The notes under the pieces are model-generated. The model was given only the letters and a program-made list of their open reading frames with translations, ran no database searches and had not been told where the DNA came from. This document shows, one piece after another, positions 15,028 to 25,766 of a stretch of 64,000 bases of DNA (its first letter is position 1; every line of letters begins with the position of its first letter). The DNA lies in contig CM067531.1 of NCBI GenBank assembly GCA_034509925.1, positions 10,820,319-10,884,318 on the forward strand. The letters run 5' to 3'. The translations under genes and the position numbers were made by a program. The DNA comes from Hirudinaria manillensis. Its lineage: Eukaryota > Annelida > Clitellata > Hirudinida > Hirudinidae.

Positions 15028-15096
15028 TGAATTTTAAATTTAACAAAATTTTAAATTTAACAAAATTTTAAATTTAACCGAATTTTAAATTTAAAC
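15028..15096. repeat. 17-bp AT-rich tandem repeat at the left edge of duplicated block A
   Basis: About four copies of AATTTTAAATTTAACAA in a row. A shorter version of the same motif lies at the left edge of the second block (about 18275-18310), so the array marks the duplication boundary. Confidence 0.7.
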
Positions 15097-17100
15097 AATC
15101 ATTACTTTTATTTATCTTCTGCCTTAATCTTTAGCAATATCTGCAATGCAATAACAGCTGTTCTATGCGTTACGTCCAGTGCCTTCGACATTACCAGCTT
15201 TTGTTAGTATTTTCTCTGTCGTTTTTTTAGGTATTATCTTTTGCCACGTAAAAGTCATCAGTAATTTAGTGAGGACTACCGCCAATTTGTTTCTTATTTT
15301 ACAGTAATAAACTTGCTCTAGACTTTTCTACGACATTTTGCGCCTTGTTTATCGTGCGGGTTTCCGTTTACAGCATCTGACTGCCGCAACTGTTGAAGGA
15401 TTTTAAAAAATGGCTGACAGAAAAGCAGAATTAGAGAGAAAGAAGGCGATGTTGGAAAATTTGAGACATCGTCATAATTTTGTAAGTTTCGCAAAAGTTT
15501 CGGTTTTCTATGTGCTTATGGATGACTGACTACCTTTACAAACACTATTATACTCTAAACAAATTTAAAATTTAAAGCATAATCATGTACCAGTTGCTGG
15601 ACAGACAAATGAAATACCCAGATGGGATCCTGATGGAATTTTGAAGGAACTTGGTATTGGATTTAATGGTATGTGTTGCCGAATTTTCTTTTCATATTTG
15701 ATTCTGTTAGTGATACAATTTTGTTAGTGGAATTGAAATGCCAGTGATTTCCAACAAGGAGATTTGAAACAAGCGTAGTTCTTTGTTCCATATCGAATCT
15801 TATTTAGTCATGTTAATTTTGATTTTTTTAATTATTTTACATGGCAATGATCTGATTATTGATCATTTAATGGTTGGAGATGATGTTAAAATTGATAATT
15901 AAAATATTCGATTAACAGCTGATTCTCAGTCAAACCAACCAAGTGCAGAAGCTGAATCAGATGGATCAATAACAAGTCAGGAGACTCAATCGATGTAAAT
16001 TTACTTCATTGATTTTATTGCCATACATTTATATTTATAAATCCTTGTTTCCCAATTAGCATAATTTCATTAAAATGTCATTTAAGCTCTTTTGACTATT
16101 TGAAATATATCCTAGTCATATTAAGTTGTAAAAACTGACATTAGACCATAATCTGCGGTTAACCTCACTGCCTATGTACTCATTGATTTTGCGTGATGCT
16201 CCTAGGGTTAGGGTCCAAACAGATACCGCCGCTGCCACCATGGTGGCTTTGCTTTCATGTTATTATGCTTTGATTTTCATTAAATTTGGATTAACTGAAT
16301 TGAACCATTACTAATTATCATTTATGAGTTGATGTTTTACATTTTTTTAAAGTGTGATATAATGAAGATTATTGAAAGACAATATTTAACATTAAAATAT
16401 TACAAAGAATTGCAAATATGATCACAGTTGTTTAATTCCCTAATCATTTGTTTCGCTTGTGAGATATAATAATGTCTCAAATGTTTTATGTCTTATTTTA
16501 TTAAAATGTTTAATTATGTTAATAACATGAAGTTTTACTTCTAAAATGTCCCTGGCTGACTATTGATTGTAGGAACAAGAAGAATGCTCTCTCCATATCC
16601 AAGGTGAAACAAACCATGATACTTCCTAAGGATGTTGTGCAGTATAACAAGGAAACACAGACACCAAAGGAAAATACAGGGAAGAAATGTTACTAACAGA
16701 AATTTTCTACTTAGATGGATCTTCAAACTTAAGACAGATTTAAATGAGTTGTTTCCAATTTTGTGGCTTCCTTTTGAGAATTACAAGATGTTGTGGAATT
16801 ATATCTTAGTCCATATTATTGATTGCTACCAATTTGATAGTAATTAGCAAAGATCTCGTTTTTTTTTGTTCGATATTAGTTAAACTTCTAAAAGTAAATG
16901 AAACGAATCTGTATATGAGAGACGTCTTTGATATATAATGGTCACATTGCATATGGAAATTGGTTGCAATGCCTAAGGATTGGTTGACGATATTATTCTA
17001 TGTCATTTGAAATGCTTAAATTCAATATCATCATTGCCTCTCGACTATTACGGTGAGTTGTTGATGAGGTCGTTGAGGTTACTCGTTTCTATTGGATTGA
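15060..17100 (+). repeat. Duplicated block A (5' end of DYNC1I), direct repeat of 18285-20625
   Basis: From CAATCATTACTTTTATTTATC to ACTCGTTTCTATTGG the sequence parallels block B throughout introns as well as exons, with scattered substitutions and small indels. Block B carries about 195 extra bases at roughly 19490-19690. The block includes the upstream leader sequence and coding exons 1-4. Introns are retained, so this is a segmental DNA duplication and not a retrocopy. Confidence 0.92.
15410..16696 (+). CDS. Partial duplicate of the dynein-1 intermediate chain N-terminus (exons 1A-4A)
   Basis: Exons 15410-15481, 15578-15668, 15919-15994 and 16573-16688 parallel exons 1-4 of the downstream DYNC1I gene and stay open in the same phases. 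Exon 1A encodes [20 protein letters not shown] then RHNF and ends at a strong donor GTAAGT, created where block B has a longer, lysine-rich end. Exon 2A starts HNHVPVAGQTNE instead of [15 protein letters not shown]; exon 3A is identical at base level; exon 4A keeps [11 protein letters not shown]. The donor after exon 4A is GTTACT rather than the GTTAGT of copy B. If it is not used, translation stops at 16694-16696, giving about 118 aa. It could be an alternative 5' end spliced to shared exon 5, a short N-terminal protein, or a young pseudogene. Confidence 0.6.
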
Positions 17101-17199
17101 AAATTCACTCTAAATAAGTTGTTGGTGTAAACAATGCTACATAGCGTAAATAAATAACATTTGGAGCTATATATAATTTTCACGAATAAACGACCAAAA

Positions 17200-18275
17200 T
17201 GGTTGGAGTATGATTAGGCGCGGGTCTTTATAAGACCGGAGTCTGTCTGTTTCATTTGTCGGAGGTTGTTTGGACCGGGATTTGTGATTTGCTTCGCCTT
17301 CATATAAACATTTAAAAAAAAAACTTGTAGCCAAATTCTATTAATGATTGTTTAAGTGATTTTGTTAAGAAAATAAGGGTTTTAGAAGATGAAATCTGGC
17401 AAACATTGAGAGATAAAACCCTAGTTAAGTGTTTTGATCACCTACTTCCATCATAAATATTTCTATATCAAAGGTTATGGATGTGGAGCCAAAAGCGCGC
17501 TGCCTGAAATACCAATCACTGATACTTGTATTTGCATGTAAGGATTCATTACGACCATTTTCAATTACATTTTTTTTTGACAAATTAATCTTTTAAACGC
17601 ATGCTATTTTTAATTCAGGTGTTGCTGAAGCCAGAAAAAAATCAAGAATGGTTGAGTACAAGCCAAATATTGAATTTGAAAATGATGCCACTGACAAAAT
17701 AAGGAAAAAAATTATGCAAAATAATTGCACTATGGCACACCTAGAATTGTTTAATACACAATGCTACATTTCCTAATCAAGTATAATGAAAAGGAATCCT
17801 AACATGTCAACCATCCATGATTTCGGGAGCAAATGGTTTGGAAAGGCCAGAAGCAGAGGAGCTGGATGTCAAAAGAGAAGAATTTCGATGAATTAACGAT
17901 TTCTTTAAAATAAAGATTTTATATGTGTAGTCTAGTTCATTAGTGATTGGTTGCGGTCGATCCCTGATTAATGGTATTGGAATATGACTGGGTAGCCCAT
18001 GTGTTATGGTTGGGATTAGGCCGGGCAGCCCGCGCGAGTACTATGCGCTCCCCCTCGGGGGACAAAACCTATGCGGTATCCGCGCTTATGCTCCTCTTGG
18101 TCCTCTTGGCCTGATTGCAATCATCTAACTTAAATTTAATAAAATTGAAAAGAATATTTATTTGATATATTTTCTTTCTCAGCAAATATTTAGGTTTTAT
18201 TTTGAAGAATGAATATGAGAACTTTGGAATCTTAAAAAAACACTTATACCATGAAGCATTTATATTAAATATGTG
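17200..18275. other. Unique segment between the two dynein blocks, with GC-rich patches
   Basis: About 1.1 kb not present twice. It contains a promoter-like GC-richer patch near 17215-17290, short open frames with exon-like character (17370-17455, and the two-exon frame at 17477-17776), and at about 17950-18075 a GC-rich patch with a hairpin-forming CCCCTCGGGG. It ends close to the boundary of block B. Confidence 0.5.
17477..17776 (+). CDS. Putative two-exon small protein of unknown function (72 aa) or gene fragment
   Basis: ATG at 17477 opens an exon ending at a GTAAGG donor after 17537. After an acceptor TTAATTCAG, 17619-17776 continues in phase to a TAA. The product begins MDVEPKARCLKYQSLILVFA and continues with a very basic stretch (EARKKSR) and a charged helix (IRKKIMQNN). 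Further charged open frame and an AATAAA signal near 17910 follow. No family recognised; it may be the decayed end of a gene or transposon captured when the dynein 5' end was duplicated. Confidence 0.25.
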
Positions 18276-18284
18276 CATATTTTA

Positions 18285-20625
18285 AATTTAAGCGAATTTT
18301 AAATTTAACAATCATTACTTTTATTTATCCTCTGCTTTAATCTTTATCAATATCTGCAATGCAATAATAGCTGTTCTATGCGTTACGTCCAGTACCTTCG
18401 ACATTACCAGCTTTTGTTAGTATTTTCTCTGTCGTTTTTTTTTAGATATTATCTTTTGCCGTGTAAAAGTCATCAGTGATTTGACCACCGCCAATTTGTT
18501 TGTTATTTTACAGTAATATACTTGCTCTAGACTTTTCTGCGACATTTTGCGCCTTGTTTATTATGCGGGTTTCCGTTTACAGCATCTGACTGCCGCAACT
18601 GTTGAAGGATTTAAAAAAATGGCTGACAGAAAAGCAGAATTAGAGAGAAAGAAGGCGATGTTGGAAAATTTGAGACGTTCTAAAAAAAATAAACAAGAGG
18701 TAAATAACAGAAATGGATTAATAATTTTACCATGGGCAAAAGTTTCGGTTTTCTATGTGCATGTGGATGATTGACTTCCTATACAAAAACTATTCTTTAA
18801 AAACAATATTCTTAAAAATTCAAAATTTAAAGCCTGTAAATGGAGACAATGTACGAAGTGTTGGACAGACAAATGAAGTACCCAGATGGGATCCTGATGG
18901 AATTTTGAAGGAACTTGGTATTGAATTTAATGGTATGTGTTGCCGAATTTTCTTTTCATATTTGATTCTGTTAGTGATACAATTTTGTTAATGGAATTGA
19001 AACGCCAGTGATTTCTAACAACATTTGAAACAAGCGTAGTTCTTTGTTCCATATCGAATCTTATTTAGTCATGTTAATTTTGATTTTTTTTTATTATTTT
19101 ACATGGCAATGATCTGATGGTTGATTATTTAATGGTTGGAGATGATGTTAAATTTGATGACTAAAATATTCGATTAACAGCTGATTCTCAGTCAAACCAA
19201 CCAAGTGCAGAAGCTGAATCAGATGGATCAATAACAAGTCAGGAGACTCAATCGATGTAAATTTACTTCACTGATTTTATTGTCATCCATTTATATTTAT
19301 AAATCCTTGTTTCCCTTAGTTGATGACGTAATTTCCCAATTAGTCATTAAAAATGTCATTAAAATGTCATTTAAGGTCTTTTTGACTATTTGAAATATAT
19401 CCCAATCATATTAAGTTGTAAAAACTGAGATTAGATCATATTCTAAGGCTAACCTCATTGCTGACGTATTTATTGATTTTGCGTGATGCTCTAGAAACAT
19501 TGGCCAGCCATCTTGGTATGTGATCAATTGATGAATGCATTCGCCGTACGAGAGCGAAGTAGTTGTTTATCAATCCTTGCTTGGACGCGAATGAATCACC
19601 AGTCGGCCGACGATGATAATGATGAGGATTTAAACTCCTGTCGCGTTGTTATCGTCGTTATGTGAGGGACATATTTTAAGTCGCACATGTTTCCAACGGA
19701 TACCGCAGCTGCCATCGTGGTGGCATTGCTTCCAATTTATTATGATTTGATTTTTATTAAATTTGGAATAACTAAACTGAACATTATAATCATAATGTAT
19801 TGATAAACATTTGTGAGTTGATATTTTGAATTTTTTAAAAGTTTTTTATATAATTAAGATCTTTGAAAGACAACATTTGACATTAAAATATTACAAAAAA
19901 ATTGCAAATATGATCACAGATGTTTCATGCACTAATCATTTGTTTCGCTTGTGAGATATTATAACGTCTCAAATGTTTTATGTCTTATCTTATTAATTTT
20001 TTTTCTAATTTATTATGTTTAATTATGTTAATAACATGAAATTTTATTTCTAAAATGTCCTTGGCTGACTGTTTTGATCATAGGAACAAGAAGAATGCAC
20101 TCTCCATATCCAAGGTGACACAAACCATGATACTTCCTAAGGATGTCGTGCAGTATAACAAGGAGACGCAGACACCAAAGGAAAATACAGAGAAGGAATG
20201 TTAGTATCAGTAATTTTCTACTTATATGGATCTTCAAACTTAAGACAGATTTAAATGAGTTGTTTCCAATTTTGTGGCTTTCTTTTGAGAATTACAAGAT
20301 GATGTGGAATTGTGTATATTATATATTGTCCATATTATTGATTGCTACTGATTTGATAGTAATTAGCAAAGATCAAATGTCATGTCTCTTTTTTTGCATT
20401 AGTTAAACTTCTAAAAGTAAATGAAAAGAATCTGCAAGCATATGAAAGACATCTTTGACATATAATGGTCACATTGCACATGGAAATTGGTTGCAATGCC
20501 TAAGGATTGGTTGACAACATTATTCTATGTCATTTGAAATGCTTAAATTCAATCTTAGCACATCCTCTCGACTATTACGGTGAGTTGTTGATGAGGTCGT
20601 CGAGGTCGCTCGTTTCTATTGGTTA
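18285..20625 (+). repeat. Duplicated block B (5' end of DYNC1I), direct repeat of 15060-17100
   Basis: Second copy of the leader, exons 1-4 and introns. Relative to block A it has a longer exon 1, a canonical exon 4 donor and about 195 bp of extra sequence in the intron between exons 3 and 4 (about 19490-19690). The copies end together at TTTCTATTGG and then diverge completely. Confidence 0.92.
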
Positions 20626-23600
20626 CTTCTTGGTCCTTCCTTCCTCTAATTCGTTCGTTTGCTTTCAAATTGGGTGCTTGTAGGGTCGTTTAAGGTCGAT
20701 CGTGTTTTTCGTAACTGCTTGTGTAATGCTTCTAGACCTCTAACAGATATAATCTTCGTCTCGATGCTTTAATGTCTGAGAATTTTATTTCAAATTTTAT
20801 AAAATTTGTTGCCTTCCAATCCATTGCCATCTATCTGTATCCTAAGAACATACACTTGAACGGTCCCCATTTGTAGCCAAAGCATTAGTTGCTATTATGG
20901 GAATTTCTAATGTTTAATGGGATAATTGAAGAGAAACATAGCAAAAAAAGAATTCACGATCAGAAGAATTCTTACTTTGTAAGCTTATTCAATTTACTTG
21001 CAATGTAGTTAGTTGTATTTCTCAAACCAATGAAACTCTCAATTCTCAAACCAATGAAACTCTTACTTAAGAAACAACAAAAAACTGTTTCCAGCCAGAC
21101 ATAGTAGTACGTATGGATCTCCAAAGTTTCTTCACCCACATTTGGAGTGGGATGGAAATGATTTGGGGATTTCAGCAGGTAGGTGGCAAGTGCATCTGCT
21201 GCTGATTGTGTACAGTTGTGCAGCTGTCTGTCATCACTGCTGTGACAATTTATTTTGCAACCATTTTTTTGGTTGGCTATTATTATTATTTTTTTTTATT
21301 TTGTGGTTTTTATGGAAAATCTTTGCATTTTGTTCTGATTTTGCATGCTTTTCTTTTTTTATATTTGCAGGGATTTTAAACGAAATCCATTTCACGTCAA
21401 TTTTTATTTTTATTTACCTTTTACTTTAGACGTTACATACTAATTATTTGATGCATTGCCATTTGTACTATATCCATACTAATGGCTTGTTGTGATATTG
21501 TTTGTGCATTCCTATCTCCGATGATGGCAATCATTATGCAATGCAAAGCATAATGGCCAGCAAAATAGTAATATTACCTAAAACTATTGAAATTGGCCAT
21601 TGCACCAATTGGCCATTTTAACTAAATTATTAGGTGATTCATTGTTTTGTGATGTAAGTCCATTAACATTAAATATATTTTGATAAGTTGAGTTCACTTA
21701 AAATCATTGAAACAATTGAACTTTATAATTGCATCGTTGAAAAGTTTTTATTTTGTAATATTTTACTCGTACATTTTAAGGCTTGGTTTATTAATTTTGC
21801 TTTAAGCAGTAATTCTGCTTTAAATTACCATTGGTGAATCTGAGTTGCTAATCAATGATTATTTTGAGCAGCAAAATTTGAAATGTACTAACACAGCCTT
21901 AACTTACTTCGAATCAGATGAGGACGGAGATTCGGAAACGGGAGTCGAAGTTCAGAAGATGCCTCCGAGTGCGTCGCACAAACCTGTAGTGGTCGAGGAA
22001 GAAAGTCCACCTGTAGAGGAAAAACCAGGTTGGAATTTGAAACCTTACTTCAGTGACTATTATTTAAATTTTGATTTAAATTCTAACAATTTCCACATAA
22101 ATTATCATTATTAATTTACATTTTTACAAGTTTCCAGGCTTTAATTGAAATCAATTGAAAATATTTACACTTAGTTTTTGATCTAAAATCCTTTAATTGT
22201 GATGACCAGCGAGTTATTTGATGATTCTCTATGTTTAACGTTAACGTCAATCTGATGTAATCAAGCGATCAGAGAATTGTCGGAGGAGCAAAGGAAGACG
22301 ATCATGATGTCAGAGGACTTCCAGACGTTCTTCTGTCGGGCTTCGAACCTCGTGGAACGCGCCATCGGAGAATATGTGGACATCTTCACCGATTATTCGG
22401 GACAGGAAGAAGACGAGGACATGAGGTCGGAATGAAAGAATGTTACGATCTGTTGCAAGTTATTTTTTTTAAATTTGTAATCAAATCATCATTTTAAGCC
22501 ATGGATAGGATAATAGTTAATGCATTTTTTAAGAATATTATATTATATATATATATAATGTATATTTATATTTTAGTTATATATATTTATATATTTTTTG
22601 AAAATATTGTATTATATGTATTTTTTTAAAACATTACATCGTCATTATTTGCCTGACCTTTAATTGATTTGTTACACATGATTCACATTCACTATTCTGG
22701 GCCAGAATAAAAGCAGACGATTTTAAAACTAGAACGTTGCACCCGAGCAATGGCTCATTGCCATAGGATATTTTGTGTTGTTTTGCTAGAAAAAATTTTA
22801 TAGTAATTTGATTTTGAATATTTATTAGATATTTAATTAAGTTAAAAAATGGCGTTAATTAATTAAAAATAACTGAATAAGTTGATATCAAGTACACAGC
22901 AAAAAGCAGCTGTTGAAGTATTTTTTACGTTTCATTGAACATTGAAATGTTGTTTTGTTACTGCAGAGGTTTGAGTGAAGGTGAACAACTGAAGCTGAAC
23001 AGAAACTTTTTCAGTGAGCGGTGGTCTAAAAATAGAACCATCACCTCTCTCGATTGGTCGACTCAGGTCAGTTGTTTACGTTATTATTGGCCAATCGGTT
23101 CGTCGGTGGGGAGCACATTGCCACGACTGCTCTTTGTATCTGTAAACTTTGATACTATAATCGTTTCCGTCTTGTTTCAGTTTCCCGAGCTGTTGTTGGC
23201 CTCTCACAACAACAACGAAAGTCAGCCGCAGGAACCTGACGGAGTCGTGCTTGTCTGGAACGTCAAGTACAAGAAGACAACACCTGAATATGTCTTCCAT
23301 TACCAAGTATGACAGTTGTCATGGATTCCATTTGTATTTGGATTACTTGATAATGATTAAATAAGAATAAGAATTATTATGATTTCTATTCAGTATTTCT
23401 ATTAGGATCTCCATAAGAGATTGTAATCTAACTCTAGACTTGATTTGTTTCATTTCATTCACTTTTAGAAGGACATAATAGGAAAGGTTTAATAGGAACT
23501 TAATATCTCAAGAAACATTTGAATTTGAATTAAATTTATTAATTTGAAATAATCTTCAATTTCTCTCCGTAGTCTCCGGTGACCTCTGCTTGCTTTGCAA

Positions 23601-24172
23601 AGTTCCATCCAAATCTGATCATCGGAGGAACGTATTCTGGACACATCGTCCTCTGGGACAACAGGAGCAACAAGAGGACTCCCATCCAACGGACACCCAT
23701 CTCTGCCTCTGTCCACACTGTTAGTTTTTCTATGCTCTCAGTTCTTTGAGTTCTGCATAAAATTCTCGATATGACGAGCAAGATTCAAGGATGGTTGACA
23801 TTGTGCGATGCATTGCAAGTGTCTCTGGTAGTATTACCAGATATTTCGGAATAAATTTCTAATTCTTTTAAGTGAAATTTTTGTTGGAATATCTTGCAGA
23901 CCACGTAGAACTGGTACTTGAAAACAGTACTTAGTACTGTATTTAGTACTGGAATCTTAAGCGATTAAAATCAGAATGCTGGCTAAACATCTGATAATTT
24001 GTTAAGAGCTTGATTTTTCTGCTTAAATTTGATAATCACTTCAGTTATAATTTCTTCCATCAACACATCTTCACAACTGCACATAATTCCATTTGGTTGA
24101 GACACGATTCTAATTATTTTTGCCGCATATTATTAAATCCATTTTTCTAATGTTTATGATTTATTGCCATTT

Positions 24173-24232
<60 letters not shown>

Positions 24233-25766
24233 TTATTTCAGCATCCAGTGTACTGCATTGACGTCGTTGGAACACAAAATGCTCATAATTTAGCATCGAT
24301 ATCAACAGATGGAAAGGTCTGCTTCTGGAACTTGGATATGCTGTCCCAGCCGCAGGTGAGGGGATCGGACTTTTTGGTAGATGGTAGATGGGGGATAAAC
24401 AGAAGTTTATGCCCTCCTAAAGATTTCATTGTTGGTTTTGAACGAAGCGTTTTGTTTATGTTTTGTTTAGGAGAGCATGGAGTTGCAGCAGAAGCAGTCC
24501 AAGTCGGCAGCTGCACTCTGCTTCTCATTTCCTTACGGAGACTCGAACAACTTCGTGTTGGGCACGGAAGAGGGCGTCGTATACTCTGCTTGTAGGCATG
24601 GAAAGTTAGTATCTACTTTGAAAATAATAAATTTGAAAATATTGGAACATATCGGAAGAATTCTTTATCAACAATCAACAACATGCATCTTGGATACTCT
24701 AGTTAACCAATTAACTTATTTATTTTATTTCTTTATTAGCAAGGCTGGCATCTTGGATCTTTATGAGGGTCACCAGGGTCCGGTGACTGGCATCGACTGC
24801 CACTCCGTGCCCGGTGCCGTTGACTTTTCTTCTTATTTCATTTCATCGTCCTTTGATTGGACAGTCAAACTGTGGAACATCAGAGTTAGTTTTCCAATCA
24901 AATACAATATGAAGTCGTGCTTGTAATCAACTAACTATAACCTATTACAATACGATTGCTTATTATAACTATTATTATTAACAATTAATTTGATGTTTGG
25001 ATTTTTATCATTTTAAACATTGATGATGATGATGATGATCAAGCCCTATCTGTTTTCATTAGACAATGAATTGGGGCAGTGGGGTCTGTTAGTCATATAG
25101 ATGATGATGATGATGATGACTATTCAAATGTTCTTGTAAACTTCTTAAGTTGAAAGTTGATGTCAACCACTGACTTGAAACAAATCTTCTTTATCAGGAG
25201 TCAGCACCACTGCATTCATTTGAGGACAACAGTGAATACATTTACGATGCAAAGTGGTCCACGGTCCATCCGGCCATATTTTCAACAGTCGACGGATCCG
25301 GGAGACTCGACCTGTGGAATCTCAACATGGACACCGAGGTTGGCTGCACTGATTTTGAAATGCAAGCGTTCTTGACTCGGGCTTTTCTATCGAGTCTGAC
25401 CCTAGTCGTGTCTTGCAGGTTCCCACCGCCAGCACGATAATAGAGAATGGTGTTGCTGCCAACAAGTGTCGCTGGCACCAGGCAGGTCTGAACATCGGAG
25501 TCGGGGATGACGAAGGAAATGTTTACATCTACGACGTGGCTGAGGTGAAGTTTGAACTCTCAAAGACTTGAGCCTCTTGGCATCATTTTTTTTTGTGTGG
25601 CATATTGATTTTTATCGTTGTTGTTCTTATTATTGTCGTGCAGTCCCTGGCCATCCCGAGAGCCGACGATTGGTCCAAGTTCTCTCACACCCTGCAGGAT
25701 CTCAAACTGGAACAGGCGGAGCAGAACGACGATCAGAAGAGTCTGCTGGCTCAACAGAACATGTGA
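18619..25766 (+). CDS. DYNC1I: Cytoplasmic dynein 1 intermediate chain
   Basis: Non-catalytic WD40 subunit of cytoplasmic dynein 1 that binds the heavy chain, the light chains and dynactin p150. Fifteen coding exons are phase-consistent: 18619-18699, 18833-18932, 19181-19256, 20084-20199, 21918-22028, 22266-22425, 22967-23066, 23181-23306, 23573-23719, 24242-24355, 24471-24604, 24740-24884, 25198-25338, 25419-25544, 25644-25766 (599 aa). The N-terminus [20 protein letters not shown] is the charged helix that contacts dynactin; QYNKETQTP matches the light-chain-binding segment; the WD40 propeller runs from about residue 250 and includes [51 protein letters not shown] and [11 protein letters not shown]. 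The C-terminus [14 protein letters not shown] is conserved. Length is slightly below vertebrate paralogues. Exons 1-4 also exist upstream as a duplicate. Confidence 0.97.
24176..24234. repeat. (TTTA)n microsatellite in a DYNC1I intron
   Basis: About 15 uninterrupted TTTA units directly before the polypyrimidine and acceptor of the exon that starts at 24242. Confidence 0.9.

Noticed and set aside
17950-18075. GC-rich patch considered as a tRNA-derived SINE
   Set aside because: No recognisable A-box/B-box pair or cloverleaf could be drawn.
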